Positions 43,322 to 51,564 are shown, counted from the first letter of the stretch. The stretch is DNA of 64,000 nt from Candidatus Rhodoferax bjergmarkensis (GCA_016708345.1 JADJFX010000003.1:248001-312000), one strand, 5' to 3'. Notes: a model not told the origin generated them from the letters alone. Numbers and translations: made by a program.

Positions 43322-44686
43322 ATGATGACCATTCGGCGAGTTTTCCAAATGCTGGTCGTGGCGCTTGCCGCGATGTTCACTGCGAGCGTCTTCGCCCAAT
43401 CGGTGACGGTGCTGTACAAAAGATCCAGCGACCAGTCGATGCCGCGCACGGATACCGCCGTGCAAGCAGCCTTGACGGCTTTTGAGCGTGAATTGATTGA
43501 CCGTGGAGTTGAGGTGCTTCAGCCCGATGCCAAAACCTACGCTATTTTGGACAAGGCTCCCGATACCATTGTGACGTTTTCGGCCGATGCTGGTTTGAGT
43601 TTGCTGGTGGATGCCATCAAGACCAGCCGACCCAACCCCGGAACCGACAACGCATTTGCTGAAGTGCGATTGCGTGCCCGGCTATTTCATGGGCGCAATG
43701 TGCTGAGTTCGGTGGCCGGCAGTGGGCAGGTGGGCTATCGGCTCGGGTCCGAAGACAAAGCCTACGAAATTGCGGCAGAGCGGGCTGTGAAAAAGCTGGT
43801 GGAAGCCGTCATGAGCAAGCTGGAGCAGGCTCCCCGCACCAGTGGCCCTGCCAAAATTGACGCAGTGCCAGACATCAAAGCAGCAGCTATGCCCAAGCCA
43901 GCCAAGACGTGGGGCTTGTTGGTGGGGGTTTCGAATTTTTCGAATGTGCGCAAGCTCAATCCGCGCGCCGGTGTGGATGATTTGCGTGGCGTCAAGGGTG
44001 ATGTGGCACTGATCAAAAAAACCCTCAAAGAGTTGAACGTGCCTGAAAGCCAGATCAAGGTCTTGGCAGATTCAGAGGCGACCACAGCTGCCTTGCGCAA
44101 TGCGCTGCGAGACCTCGGTGCCAAAGCGGGAGCCGATGATTTGGTGGTTTTTTATTTGGCTTCGCACGGCATGCCAAAACAAGAGGGTATTACCGGCTTT
44201 GGTTATCCGGTAACGTTTGACACCCGTTTTTCTGAAAAAGCTTCCATCATTGATTTCGAGGAGATCCAAGGTCTTCTCAAGGCCTTGCCGTCCAAGCGGG
44301 TTGTGTGGGTGGCCGACACCTGCCATTCAGGGGGAGCCACCTTGGGTCTTCCTGTGGTGGAAATCTCCAGTCGTGGCGTGCGGCTTGGAAAAGCGGTGTC
44401 TGGTTTGTCAACCCGCGCTGCGACCATGGGTACCGACGAAAAAGATTTGGCGGTGTTGAGTTCGGCCCGTGAAGAACAGGTTGCACTGGAAGATGGTGAA
44501 AATGGTTTGTTTACCCTGATGCTGGCGGAGGGATTGCTCAAGACCAAGGGCGAAGAGAGTATTTACCGTGTTTACAAATCGCATCTTGAAGCGCAGGTTC
44601 CGGAGCGTTCAAGGCAACTTGACCCGGGCTATTCGCAGCAACCGACCTTTGCCCGTTCTGGCAGGGGCGATTCAATCAGGTTTTGA
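43322..44686 (+). CDS. secreted caspase-family (C14) cysteine protease
   Basis: 454 residues; ATG 43322 or 43325. Signal peptide LVVALAAMFTASVFA-Q. Residues 25-165 form an N-terminal domain with CsgG/FlgT-like flavour (FERELIDRGVEVLQPDAKTY and FAEVRLRARLFHGRNVLS). The caspase p20-like core runs from about residue 198 (TWGLLVGVSNFS) with catalytic His 282 in YLASHGM and Cys 334 in ADTCHSGG. Basic- or acidic-residue specificity cannot be read with confidence. Bacterial homologues are often cytosolic; export is the noteworthy point. Likely substrates are neighbouring operon products, by inference. Confidence 0.82.
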   Translation: MMTIRRVFQMLVVALAAMFTASVFAQSVTVLYKRSSDQSMPRTDTAVQAALTAFERELIDRGVEVLQPDAKTYAILDKAPDTIVTFSADAGLSLLVDAIKTSRPNPGTDNAFAEVRLRARLFHGRNVLSSVAGSGQVGYRLGSEDKAYEIAAERAVKKLVEAVMSKLEQAPRTSGPAKIDAVPDIKAAAMPKPAKTWGLLVGVSNFSNVRKLNPRAGVDDLRGVKGDVALIKKTLKELNVPESQIKVLADSEATTAALRNALRDLGAKAGADDLVVFYLASHGMPKQEGITGFGYPVTFDTRFSEKASIIDFEEIQGLLKALPSKRVVWVADTCHSGGATLGLPVVEISSRGVRLGKAVSGLSTRAATMGTDEKDLAVLSSAREEQVALEDGENGLFTLMLAEGLLKTKGEESIYRVYKSHLEAQVPERSRQLDPGYSQQPTFARSGRGDSIRF

Positions 44687-44762
44687 CCAGCAGAGTGTTC
44701 TTGCACTAACCCTGACTCTATTTCACAATCACAATTAACGATAACCAGAAGGATTGTTTGTT

Positions 44763-46391
44763 ATGTCTAAACTAAGTTCAGTCGATTCCTTGTTCAAACG
44801 AAGCAATGTTGCACTTGTCATTGCGTTGGCCTGTGTTTCTTTCACAGCGCATGCGGACAACGACGGTTTTTTTACAGACGGTGTGACTTCTGACAAAGAA
44901 CGTGCTGCCGATGCACGTTCTACGGAGTCCAAGGCGAGCAGGGCAAGGATTGGCGGGGCACCTAAAACCCCTGCTGTCAAGACCATTACCAATTTCACGC
45001 AGGCCTTGCGCTGCATGGATGAGTTGTTTTTGGCCAACAACAAACAAGGCATTGTCATTACCTCGGCTGGAATCCCTGACTCGACAGGCAAGGCCAGAGC
45101 GGGCGACAAAGAGATGATGATCTCGGCCATCTCCAAAATGACGATGAAGAGCAATGCGTTTGAGTTTATTGATTTGACGCAAGGTGCCGCTGGCGAGGGC
45201 GATTTGGCTAAACTGTTCGAACTCAAAGGCGGTAATGCCACCAAAATACCTGACTTCTACATCCGTGGTGCTGTGACGCAACTCGATGACAACGCCGTGC
45301 GCGAAAGCAAGGGCGTGGGTATTGCCTTGCCTTTTTTGGATTTGGGTTTTTCAAAGGATCAGTCCTTTGACCTGATCAGCATGGACATGAGCGTGGGTGA
45401 TGCTTCCACCCGCCGAATCCTGCCCGAGACCAACACGTCCAACACCATGATCATTACCAAGGGCGGGCGATCTGGTGAGGCGGGCGGAAAAATTCAAAAA
45501 CTGGGGCTTAGCTTCAACAAAGATCTCAGCCGCACCGAAGGTGTCGGTGCCACCTACCGAACTTTGATTGAACTCGGTCTGATTGAAGCGCTGGGCAAAT
45601 TTACCCGCGTGCCCTACTGGAAATGTTTGGAGATTGATTCAACCAATCCGGAGCTGCTTGACCAGGTTCGCGAATGGTATGACGTCGCCTCGGACAAAGA
45701 TCGTTTGACATTCATTCAGCAAAAATTGGCGGGCATGTCGCGCTACAAGGGAGCGCTGGACGGACAGATGAATGAGGAACTGAAAAATGCCATATCCGAA
45801 TACCAAGCTTTTGTGGGATTGATTGCAGATGGCCGCGTCAATTTCGATCTGTATTTCAGTCTGAAAGACGATATTCAAAATCAGCTGGCTGCATTGCCCC
45901 TCGTTCCCAAGAGGCCAATGGTTGCAGGTGCTGCTGCCGCACCAGTTCAGTCGGCTCCTGTGGCGCAGTCCGCAGTACCGTTCCAGATGAATTTGACAAG
46001 CGACCGTGGAATCGCTCCGAGTTACAAGGTGGGCGAGTATTTGAATATGAAGTTGTCGCTCAACAAACTCGGATTCGCCTATTGCTTTTACGAAGACATA
46101 GGAAAAAACACGGCACGGGTGTTGCCGAATCGTTTTTATCCTAATTCCATGTTGGCTGGCAACACCGTGGTTCAGTTGCCGTCAGGCGGGTTCAAGATCA
46201 AGTTTGACCGTCCGGGTCGCGAACGGGTTGCTTGCATTGCTTCGGATCGCGAGTTGGTGGTGCCGTCCAGCATTTCAAACAGCAAAGACCTGAGCCCACT
46301 CAATTTGAGTTCAGTGGAGCAGGTAATTGCTCAGTTCAAAAATAGCAACCCCATCATGACGTCCAGTATTGTTGATATTTCGGTCCAGTGA
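44763..46391 (+). CDS. secreted CsgG-like protein with peptidoglycan-binding-like and DUF4384-like domains
   Basis: 542 residues from ATG 44763 (AGAAGGA ribosome-binding site). Signal peptide ends VSFTAHA-D. The first 280 residues are CsgG/HfaB-like (FYIRGAVTQLDDNA, FDLISMDMSVGDASTRRILP and GATYRTLIELGLIEALG). About 300-345 resembles a peptidoglycan-binding helix bundle (DRLTFIQQKLAGMSRYKGALDG). About 405-500 resembles DUF4384 (YKVGEYLNMKLSLNKLGFAYCFYEDIG, RVLPNRFYPNSML), a domain often found with caspases and envelope proteins. A 76-base gap separates it from the caspase gene. Confidence 0.68.
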   Translation: MSKLSSVDSLFKRSNVALVIALACVSFTAHADNDGFFTDGVTSDKERAADARSTESKASRARIGGAPKTPAVKTITNFTQALRCMDELFLANNKQGIVITSAGIPDSTGKARAGDKEMMISAISKMTMKSNAFEFIDLTQGAAGEGDLAKLFELKGGNATKIPDFYIRGAVTQLDDNAVRESKGVGIALPFLDLGFSKDQSFDLISMDMSVGDASTRRILPETNTSNTMIITKGGRSGEAGGKIQKLGLSFNKDLSRTEGVGATYRTLIELGLIEALGKFTRVPYWKCLEIDSTNPELLDQVREWYDVASDKDRLTFIQQKLAGMSRYKGALDGQMNEELKNAISEYQAFVGLIADGRVNFDLYFSLKDDIQNQLAALPLVPKRPMVAGAAAAPVQSAPVAQSAVPFQMNLTSDRGIAPSYKVGEYLNMKLSLNKLGFAYCFYEDIGKNTARVLPNRFYPNSMLAGNTVVQLPSGGFKIKFDRPGRERVACIASDRELVVPSSISNSKDLSPLNLSSVEQVIAQFKNSNPIMTSSIVDISVQ

Positions 46392-46417
46392 GCACAACCA
46401 CAACGAGGAGTTGCCCT

Positions 46418-47089
46418 ATGCCATCCGTTTCAGTGCTGCACAATAGTCTGAGTCCTCGTTGGAAATGGGTAATTCCAAGTTTGCTTGCATGGTTTTCGGG
46501 TTATGCCTGTGCTGTGATGCCGTCCTTTTGGAGTTCAGGGTTCAACGTTCTCAGTGAGATCATTGTTCCGCTGGGGGAGAGCTCGAGGGGCGGTTCTTCG
46601 TCTAATGCTTCCGAGTCCCGAAAAAAAGCTCGGGCCGCTGTGGAAAAAACTGAAAATCCACCTGTCGAAGGCGTCATTGTTGAGTTGGATGAGCCGGACG
46701 GAATTCTTTCACGGGCGCGCGTTGGTGTGCCAACCGATAACCGGGCTAAGGCGTTGAACTACAGCAATGGGGGTGATGTTGTGCGTGTGCCGACTTTGCG
46801 CTCGCCCATTGAGGCAGCGCCTGGGAGTATTGAGGCTTCTAGGGCCAATTTGGAAAGAAACCGCGACAAGGCCCACAGGTATTCGGATGGTGGCTTGAGC
46901 GCTGCGGGGAAAGCCGGAACCTTTGTCAAAATTGGCACGGAGATGGGCATTGTGGGGTCAGACGGTGTCATTGTGGTGACCTGCGATGCGACCAACAACA
47001 CCGCAGGGCGAATTGGTGATGACACTCAGTCAGGCAATTTCTTTAACGTTGTTGTGAACGGAAAAATTGTCAAGGCGCGTTGCAAATGA
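46418..47089 (+). CDS. secreted hypothetical protein
   Basis: 223 residues from ATG 46418 (GAGGAG upstream; a GTG at 46388 overlaps the previous stop). A hydrophobic N-terminal segment (WKWVIPSLLAWFSGYACA) acts as signal or anchor. The middle is disordered, with a partly repeated phrase NRAKALNYSNGGDVV / NRDKAHRYSDGGLSA. The C-terminal 70 residues (AGTFVKIGTEMGIVGSDGVIVVTCD ... VVVNGKIVKARCK) look beta-rich with two Cys. Not recognised. Confidence 0.6.
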   Translation: MPSVSVLHNSLSPRWKWVIPSLLAWFSGYACAVMPSFWSSGFNVLSEIIVPLGESSRGGSSSNASESRKKARAAVEKTENPPVEGVIVELDEPDGILSRARVGVPTDNRAKALNYSNGGDVVRVPTLRSPIEAAPGSIEASRANLERNRDKAHRYSDGGLSAAGKAGTFVKIGTEMGIVGSDGVIVVTCDATNNTAGRIGDDTQSGNFFNVVVNGKIVKARCK

Positions 47090-47145
47090 CGAAGAGTTTG
47101 AGGCTGTGATGTTGTGCAGAGCAATTTGATCTCAGAGGTGAATTT

Positions 47146-47454
47146 TTGCGATTTTTTTGGATTTTTTTAATAGGTTCATTATTTGTGGCGGGGACTGCTG
47201 TGGGGCAAGTATCGGTGAACGTTCCGGGGTATTCTGTGCAGGTGGATACAGCATCCGGGAAAACTGCTGTAAACGAAGCCGGCGTCATTGATTCGGATGT
47301 TGAAATTGAAGGTATTACGATCATCAACGACAAATTGTTCATTGACGGTGTTGAAGTTCGGCGTGGTACGAAGGTTTACACATCCTCGAAGTCAAAGAAA
47401 ACCTACAAAATTCAATGGGGAAATGATGGCAATATCAGTGTGGCCGAAAAATAA
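47146..47454 (+). CDS. small secreted beta-rich protein
   Basis: 102 residues from a TTG with AGAGGTG upstream. Signal peptide LIGSLFVAGTAVG-Q. The mature 80 residues alternate hydrophobic and polar positions (VSVNVPGYSVQVDTASGK, VEIEGITIINDKLFIDGVEV) as in stacked beta strands, and contain NEAGVI, a phrase also present at the end of the product at 49752. Too short for a classical enzyme; possibly a structural or accessory subunit. Confidence 0.55.
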   Translation: MRFFWIFLIGSLFVAGTAVGQVSVNVPGYSVQVDTASGKTAVNEAGVIDSDVEIEGITIINDKLFIDGVEVRRGTKVYTSSKSKKTYKIQWGNDGNISVAEK

Positions 47455-47534
47455 CAGGACTTGCCAAGCCGCGTTGGTCACGCGGTCGCGGTTTTTGTTT
47501 GAATGCAGTCAAATAACAGAGGATAGGGTTTGCA

Positions 47535-48428
47535 ATGAAATTTTTTAAGCTAAACGCCGGATTGAAAAAAATTAAAGCGTTCGTTTTCGCTTTTTTTGTG
47601 CTGTCCCCATGCATTGCGTTTTCCATGGATGTGCTGGCGGGTGACTACAGAACCATATTAAATGCACACTCTGAAGAGTTACATGTGTGGAATCTCACAG
47701 GTAACTCTGCTATTTACATTTTTGATTTTCCGGGGCTCACGCTTCAAGGTCGAACCTTCAATCGGGCGACCCAATTGATTGAGCAAGTTCAGACAAACGA
47801 GGGCTACCCTAGGGTTCTCACGACAGAAGAGTTGACAAAATACATTGAATCACGCCGACGCACTGAGGCGAACTTGGCTTTTGGTCACGATTTGCTGGTG
47901 AGTGAATTGGTGCAATTTTTCAACTTGGTCGAGCGTGACAAGGTGGATATTTACCCTGAAGAGATTGTGCTGCGAGATTTTTTGATTAACCAAGGTTTGA
48001 TGAAAGTGTGGCGCGGGTTCTACCAAGCGATCAAACCCGGTACAGTGATTTTGTCCATTCCCCAAGAGCAGCCCAAGAAGGCGGGTGAGCCTATGGTCAG
48101 TGAATTGGCAAGGCGTGCCATTTTCATGCATGAATTGTCACATGGTGAGTACTACACCAATTCGTATTACGCAACCTACTGCAGGCGTTATTGGAATGAG
48201 ACTCTCTCTGCCGCGCAGCGCGATGCGTTCATCAACTTTTTCAAGAAATACAACTACGAAGTGAGCTTGACGGAACTGGTGATCAATGAAATGCAGGCGT
48301 ATCTCATGTTCACTCCCGATCCAAACTCCTTCAGCGCCGCCAAGTTGGGGCTCGAAGATGAAGAGTTGGAGTCGATGCGCAGAATGTTCCGGGCGGGCAG
48401 TCCGCCAACTGCTTTACCGATGCGCTAA
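47535..48428 (+). CDS. secreted putative zinc metalloprotease (HExxH)
   Basis: 297 residues with signal peptide (FVFAFFVLSPCIAFS). A zinc-protease motif HELSH (His 199, Glu 200, His 203) lies in ARRAIFMHELSHGEYYT, and a candidate third ligand Glu 252 in VINEMQAYLM about 50 residues later, the spacing of gluzincin-like enzymes. The rest is not recognised. It is inside the secreted-protein operon, so it probably acts in the periplasm or outside on operon products or cell-wall-linked proteins. Confidence 0.65.
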   Translation: MKFFKLNAGLKKIKAFVFAFFVLSPCIAFSMDVLAGDYRTILNAHSEELHVWNLTGNSAIYIFDFPGLTLQGRTFNRATQLIEQVQTNEGYPRVLTTEELTKYIESRRRTEANLAFGHDLLVSELVQFFNLVERDKVDIYPEEIVLRDFLINQGLMKVWRGFYQAIKPGTVILSIPQEQPKKAGEPMVSELARRAIFMHELSHGEYYTNSYYATYCRRYWNETLSAAQRDAFINFFKKYNYEVSLTELVINEMQAYLMFTPDPNSFSAAKLGLEDEELESMRRMFRAGSPPTALPMR

Positions 48429-48450
48429 TTTTTGAAAGGAATGGGGAAAA

Positions 48451-48756
48451 ATGAAAAATAGAAACCTATTATTAGGGATCTCATTGATCCTTTTGGTTGG
48501 CGTCACGACTGCCCAGGTCAGTCAGCGTAATAAAATTCAAGGGAACACAGAAATCAATGTTGCCACTGAAAACACCACAGCGATCGCTGTGGGTGAGAAC
48601 AATGTGGCGAAAAATAGGGTTGGTGTGGTCCAGGGCAGCAAGCAGGGAAATACCAAGATCACTGTCAACGCAGCCAACGTAACGACCGTTGTGGGTGGGC
48701 GTAACAAAAAAGCATGTACTAACATTGGGAGTATTGTCAGCAATGATTGCAAATAA
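48451..48756 (+). CDS. small secreted Gln/Asn/Gly-repeat protein (fibre-subunit-like)
   Basis: 101 residues, signal peptide LLLGISLILLVGVTTA-Q. Two imperfect repeats: KIQGNTEINVATENTTAIAV with GENNVAKNRVGVV, then KQGNTKITVNAANVTTVV. The unit QGNTxI...TAVAVGxNN recurs in the product at 49752. The C-terminus has two Cys (ACTNIGSIVSNDC). Regular Gln-x-Gly/Asn repeats in a tiny exported protein next to CsgG-like genes recall curlin subunits, though the sequence is not curlin. The gene's last 14 bases overlap the next start. Confidence 0.6.
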   Translation: MKNRNLLLGISLILLVGVTTAQVSQRNKIQGNTEINVATENTTAIAVGENNVAKNRVGVVQGSKQGNTKITVNAANVTTVVGGRNKKACTNIGSIVSNDCK

Positions 48757-49072
48757 CAGGTTCTTATTTAGGAGTGGTACTGCACTGGTGCTGGTTGTTT
48801 TGGCGGGCGCTGCAGGTGCTGTGGCCAACCTTGACGCGCACGGGCAAAGCAAGGTAAGCAATGCCATGGCCAAAAAATGGTCACAGACAGGTGCCGTCGA
48901 TGGTTACACGGCTCAACAAGACAAAAAAGTTGTGAACATCGGAAGCAAAAGGGGCGGGGACTGTGTTGTGAATGTGGGTACCGTTGAAGCGCCACAGAAG
49001 GGTCAAAAGGCGCAAAAAGCACCCAAAGACATCATCGTCACGACCAAAGAAGTTATTAATGTGTGTAAATGA
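48743..49072 (+). CDS. small secreted hypothetical protein
   Basis: 109 residues from ATG 48743, overlapping the preceding gene by 14 bases. Signal peptide LVLVVLAGAAGAVA-N. The mature part includes KKVVNIGSKRGGDCVVNVGTVEAP, a basic linker of QK repeats and a final IIVTTKEVINVC; it has two Cys and short NIG/NVG strands like those in the preceding product. Not recognised. It is coupled to the OmpA-domain gene by an ATGA overlap. Confidence 0.55.
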   Translation: MIANNRFLFRSGTALVLVVLAGAAGAVANLDAHGQSKVSNAMAKKWSQTGAVDGYTAQQDKKVVNIGSKRGGDCVVNVGTVEAPQKGQKAQKAPKDIIVTTKEVINVCK

Positions 49073-49716
49073 AAGTAAATATGAATAAGCGCGTAAGTAT
49101 TGTTTTGCCTGCCTTTGTAGCAGGAATTATGGCGTTTTCCTTTGGAACTGCATCCGCTCTGGATTTGAGCGATGAGGCCAAACTCAAAGAACTCGAAAAT
49201 GCTCTGAAATCACCCGAAGCGCCAGCAACGGTGAAGAAGAAGCCACGCACGCGTGCCATTGTGTTTGACAATGACGCCGGGGCTACAGCAGCACCTACAG
49301 CTGCAACTACAGCTGCTGCGGTTGCAGAGACTAAACCAGCACGTATCGGCGATTGCACAGCGATTCCGGCTGATGTGAAGACAACCCCCGTTGATTTCGC
49401 GATTCAGTTCAAGAGCGGCAGTGCTGACTTGGCTCCTTCTTCAGAGGAGACATTGCGTCAAATTGCCAAAATTCTGGCGCTGTCACCGGATCGATGCATT
49501 CTGGTGGAAGGGCATACCGATGCAGTCGGCAATTTTGAAAAAAATATGGCGCTGTCCAAGGATCGCTCTTCTTCGGTGGTGAAGTTTATTGTTGAAAAGG
49601 CTGGCATGGACGCCAGCCGTCTGGTGCCGATTGGCAAGGGTCAAACTGAGCCCGTCAAGAATACCGATCCACGTGATTCGAAAAATCGACGTGTTGTGTT
49701 CAAGGTTGTTGGTTAA
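49069..49716 (+). CDS. OmpA-family peptidoglycan-binding protein
   Basis: 215 residues; ATG 49069 overlaps the previous stop, and 49081 is an alternative. Signal peptide FVAGIMAFSFGTASA-L, a short coiled segment, an Ala/Thr-rich linker (about 65-95), then an OmpA C-terminal domain: IQFKSGSADLAPSSEETLRQIAKIL, VEGHTDAVGNFEKNMALSKDRS and NRRVVF. This domain binds diaminopimelate of peptidoglycan. There is no lipobox or barrel, so it is likely a soluble periplasmic anchor for the operon's complex. Confidence 0.82.
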   Translation: MKVNMNKRVSIVLPAFVAGIMAFSFGTASALDLSDEAKLKELENALKSPEAPATVKKKPRTRAIVFDNDAGATAAPTAATTAAAVAETKPARIGDCTAIPADVKTTPVDFAIQFKSGSADLAPSSEETLRQIAKILALSPDRCILVEGHTDAVGNFEKNMALSKDRSSSVVKFIVEKAGMDASRLVPIGKGQTEPVKNTDPRDSKNRRVVFKVVG

Positions 49717-49751
49717 GTTCGGTTGAGCTGAACTTTTTCGGGAGTAATGTG

Positions 49752-50066
49752 ATGCGTTTGATGACTTTATGGGTAGCGTCGGTGATTATTTCTGTTCCTG
49801 CATTTGCGCAGCCAGTGCAGCGTTCCAGCGCTGCCCAAGGTGTTCAGATTCAGGGAAACGCTGAGCTGAAGGCGGATCAGAAGAGTGTGACTGCTGTCGC
49901 CGTTGGCGAAGGCAACACCGCTGCCAACGCGGCCGCTGCCATCAAGGGTGGAACCCAGATTCAGGGCAATACCAAGATCAAAGCGACCCAGAAAAATGCG
50001 ACTGCAGTGGCTGTTGGTAAGAACAATGCGGCAGCCAATGAGGCAGGCGTTATTGGTGGTAAATAA
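49752..50066 (+). CDS. small secreted repeat protein, fibre-subunit-like
   Basis: 104 residues from ATG 49752 (GGAG upstream). Signal peptide VASVIISVPAFA-Q. Nearly the whole mature chain is two 35-residue repeats: QIQGNAELKADQKSVTAVAV + GEGNTAANAAAAIKGG, and QIQGNTKIKATQKNATAVAV + GKNNAAANEAGVIGG. Each repeat pairs beta-forming and Gly/Asn turn segments, as in amyloid or beta-solenoid subunits. It shares the QGNTxI and AVAVGxNN phrases with the product at 48451. Last gene of the operon, just before a strong terminator. Confidence 0.62.
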   Translation: MRLMTLWVASVIISVPAFAQPVQRSSAAQGVQIQGNAELKADQKSVTAVAVGEGNTAANAAAAIKGGTQIQGNTKIKATQKNATAVAVGKNNAAANEAGVIGGK

Positions 50067-50078
50067 AGTAAGCCTTCA

Positions 50079-50119
50079 CCGCCATAAAAAACCGCCTCCG
50101 GGCGGTTTTTTTATGGCGG
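50079..50119 (+). terminator. strong terminator ending the secreted-protein operon
   Basis: Outer arms CCGCCATAAAAAACCGCC and GGCGGTTTTTTTATGGCGG around TCCG, giving a long stem with internal A-T pairs and a T-run. It lies 13 bases after the last gene of the operon. Confidence 0.92.
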
Positions 50120-50277
50120 GGGCCGGATGTGTCATTCCGTTTCGAGATCGATGCGACATTAGTCACGAAGTCGCAGGCAGCACTGAAGCTTGTCCCAGAT
50201 CATTTCAAGATAATCTGGGAGGACAAGGCGAAGCAACAACATGTTGGATTAATAGGGAAACGGTATCAAGAGCCTCA

Positions 50278-51564
50278 TCACCGCTGGGTTGTATGCGCTT
50301 TGATAGCTTGCCATTCGCCAGTTCGCTTTTCAAGAACATATTCTTCCAAAGCTTCAAATCGGTAGGGCTTTTCATTCATCAGGCCTTGCTCGATGACAAC
50401 AGATTTGACAACGATTTGCTTGCATGTGACTGCAGTTTCATTTTCAGCCCAATTGGCTTCTTTGGATATGCGCCGTTGCTGGTAGTTTTTGAGGCTGGCA
50501 ACGGAACTGAGGGTGCTGCGAACCATCTCGTCACGTTCAAACTCCATGGTTACAACACCGGTACCGCTGCGAACAGTGGCCTTGGCAACTATGTCTGATG
50601 AGAATAATCCGAGAATTGTTCGGATATCACGCTGCAAAATAGCACCATCCAACCGTGCAAGCCAATAGTTGCCGATGTCATGGGGTGTGCAACCTATGTT
50701 TGACGAGGCCAAGGGCTCAGAGGTCAAGGCTGTTGCAGTGCTAGCACTGTCGGCGTGTGGTGCTGATGCTGCTTTTTGGGCAGTTTGTTCCTTGTGGCCT
50801 GTTTTTCGCTCCAATTGTTTCAGGCTGAGAGCATCGGCATTCTCTGAGTAGATGTCTAATTCCTGGTCAAAACTGCCTGGGACGTAAAACTCCGGGACTT
50901 TGGTGAGAAGCACTGGCAGCAGCAGCGTCATCAAAGCCCGGCTTCTCCCGCCAGCTGCATTCGGGTCGCGGACAAATCCAACACGTCCGCTGTCAATGGC
51001 AATGCTGGCTTCGTTGGCGTCGAGTGATGTGGAGCCCCGGTTAACCTTGTCGTAGGTTCCCTGGCGGTACTGGCTGGTGGCCATTTCGGCAGGTAAGACA
51101 AATGGCTCGTGGTCAGTTCCGCGGATTCCAATGGTGGCATTAGGGGTAACCACGCGATGTTCCTCCCGATTGAGTTTGCCAATCCAGCCGCTGATGATTC
51201 GCAATGAACCTGAAATTAAGCGCACCACCTGATGGTCGCTGGATTTTCCTTCTGCGGAAAACCGCTCCATCACAAACTCTGCCCCCGGGCGCACGGCAAC
51301 AACTCCAGCATCTGCTGTTTTGAGTACGGCTTCACCGTTAGGGGCTGCTTTGACCTGCTCGCCCACGTACACGCTGGAGCCTTCTTGGAGTTTGCGTGGG
51401 GCACCAGACTTGCCAGTGACATAAACATCGCCGCGTAATCGCGAAACATTGGCAAATGGTTTGCTGCCACTTGTAGAGGTAGCCACTGGGTCTGCTGCAT
51501 GCGCACCAAGCGGGAATAACGCAGAAAAAGCCAGCAAAGTTGTCAGAAAAATCCGAGTGTTCAT
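50278..51564 (-). CDS. secreted FecR-domain protein
   Basis: 428 residues from ATG 51564. Signal peptide LTTLLAFSALFPLGAHA-A. The FecR domain covers about 35-160 (VSRLRGDVYVTGKSGAPRKLQEGSSVYVGEQVKAA, VVTPNATIGIRGTDHEPFVL). The C-terminal 130 residues are a separate helical/beta domain with two Cys, unrecognised. Classical FecR is an anti-sigma regulator with a membrane helix; this one is wholly exported and no sigma factor gene is near. It converges on the secreted-protein operon. Confidence 0.8.
   Translation of the reverse strand: MNTRIFLTTLLAFSALFPLGAHAADPVATSTSGSKPFANVSRLRGDVYVTGKSGAPRKLQEGSSVYVGEQVKAAPNGEAVLKTADAGVVAVRPGAEFVMERFSAEGKSSDHQVVRLISGSLRIISGWIGKLNREEHRVVTPNATIGIRGTDHEPFVLPAEMATSQYRQGTYDKVNRGSTSLDANEASIAIDSGRVGFVRDPNAAGGRSRALMTLLLPVLLTKVPEFYVPGSFDQELDIYSENADALSLKQLERKTGHKEQTAQKAASAPHADSASTATALTSEPLASSNIGCTPHDIGNYWLARLDGAILQRDIRTILGLFSSDIVAKATVRSGTGVVTMEFERDEMVRSTLSSVASLKNYQQRRISKEANWAENETAVTCKQIVVKSVVIEQGLMNEKPYRFEALEEYVLEKRTGEWQAIKAHTTQR

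Noticed and set aside
43322..44686. Caspase-like gene as part of a CRISPR-linked (Craspase) or gasdermin defence system
   Set aside because: No CRISPR array, Cas gene or gasdermin-like partner is present, and the protein has a signal peptide, which does not fit a cytosolic defence protease.
49280..49330. Short CTACAGC-type repeats near the OmpA-domain gene
   Set aside because: They encode the Ala/Thr-rich linker and do not align with the double-hairpin repeat family.
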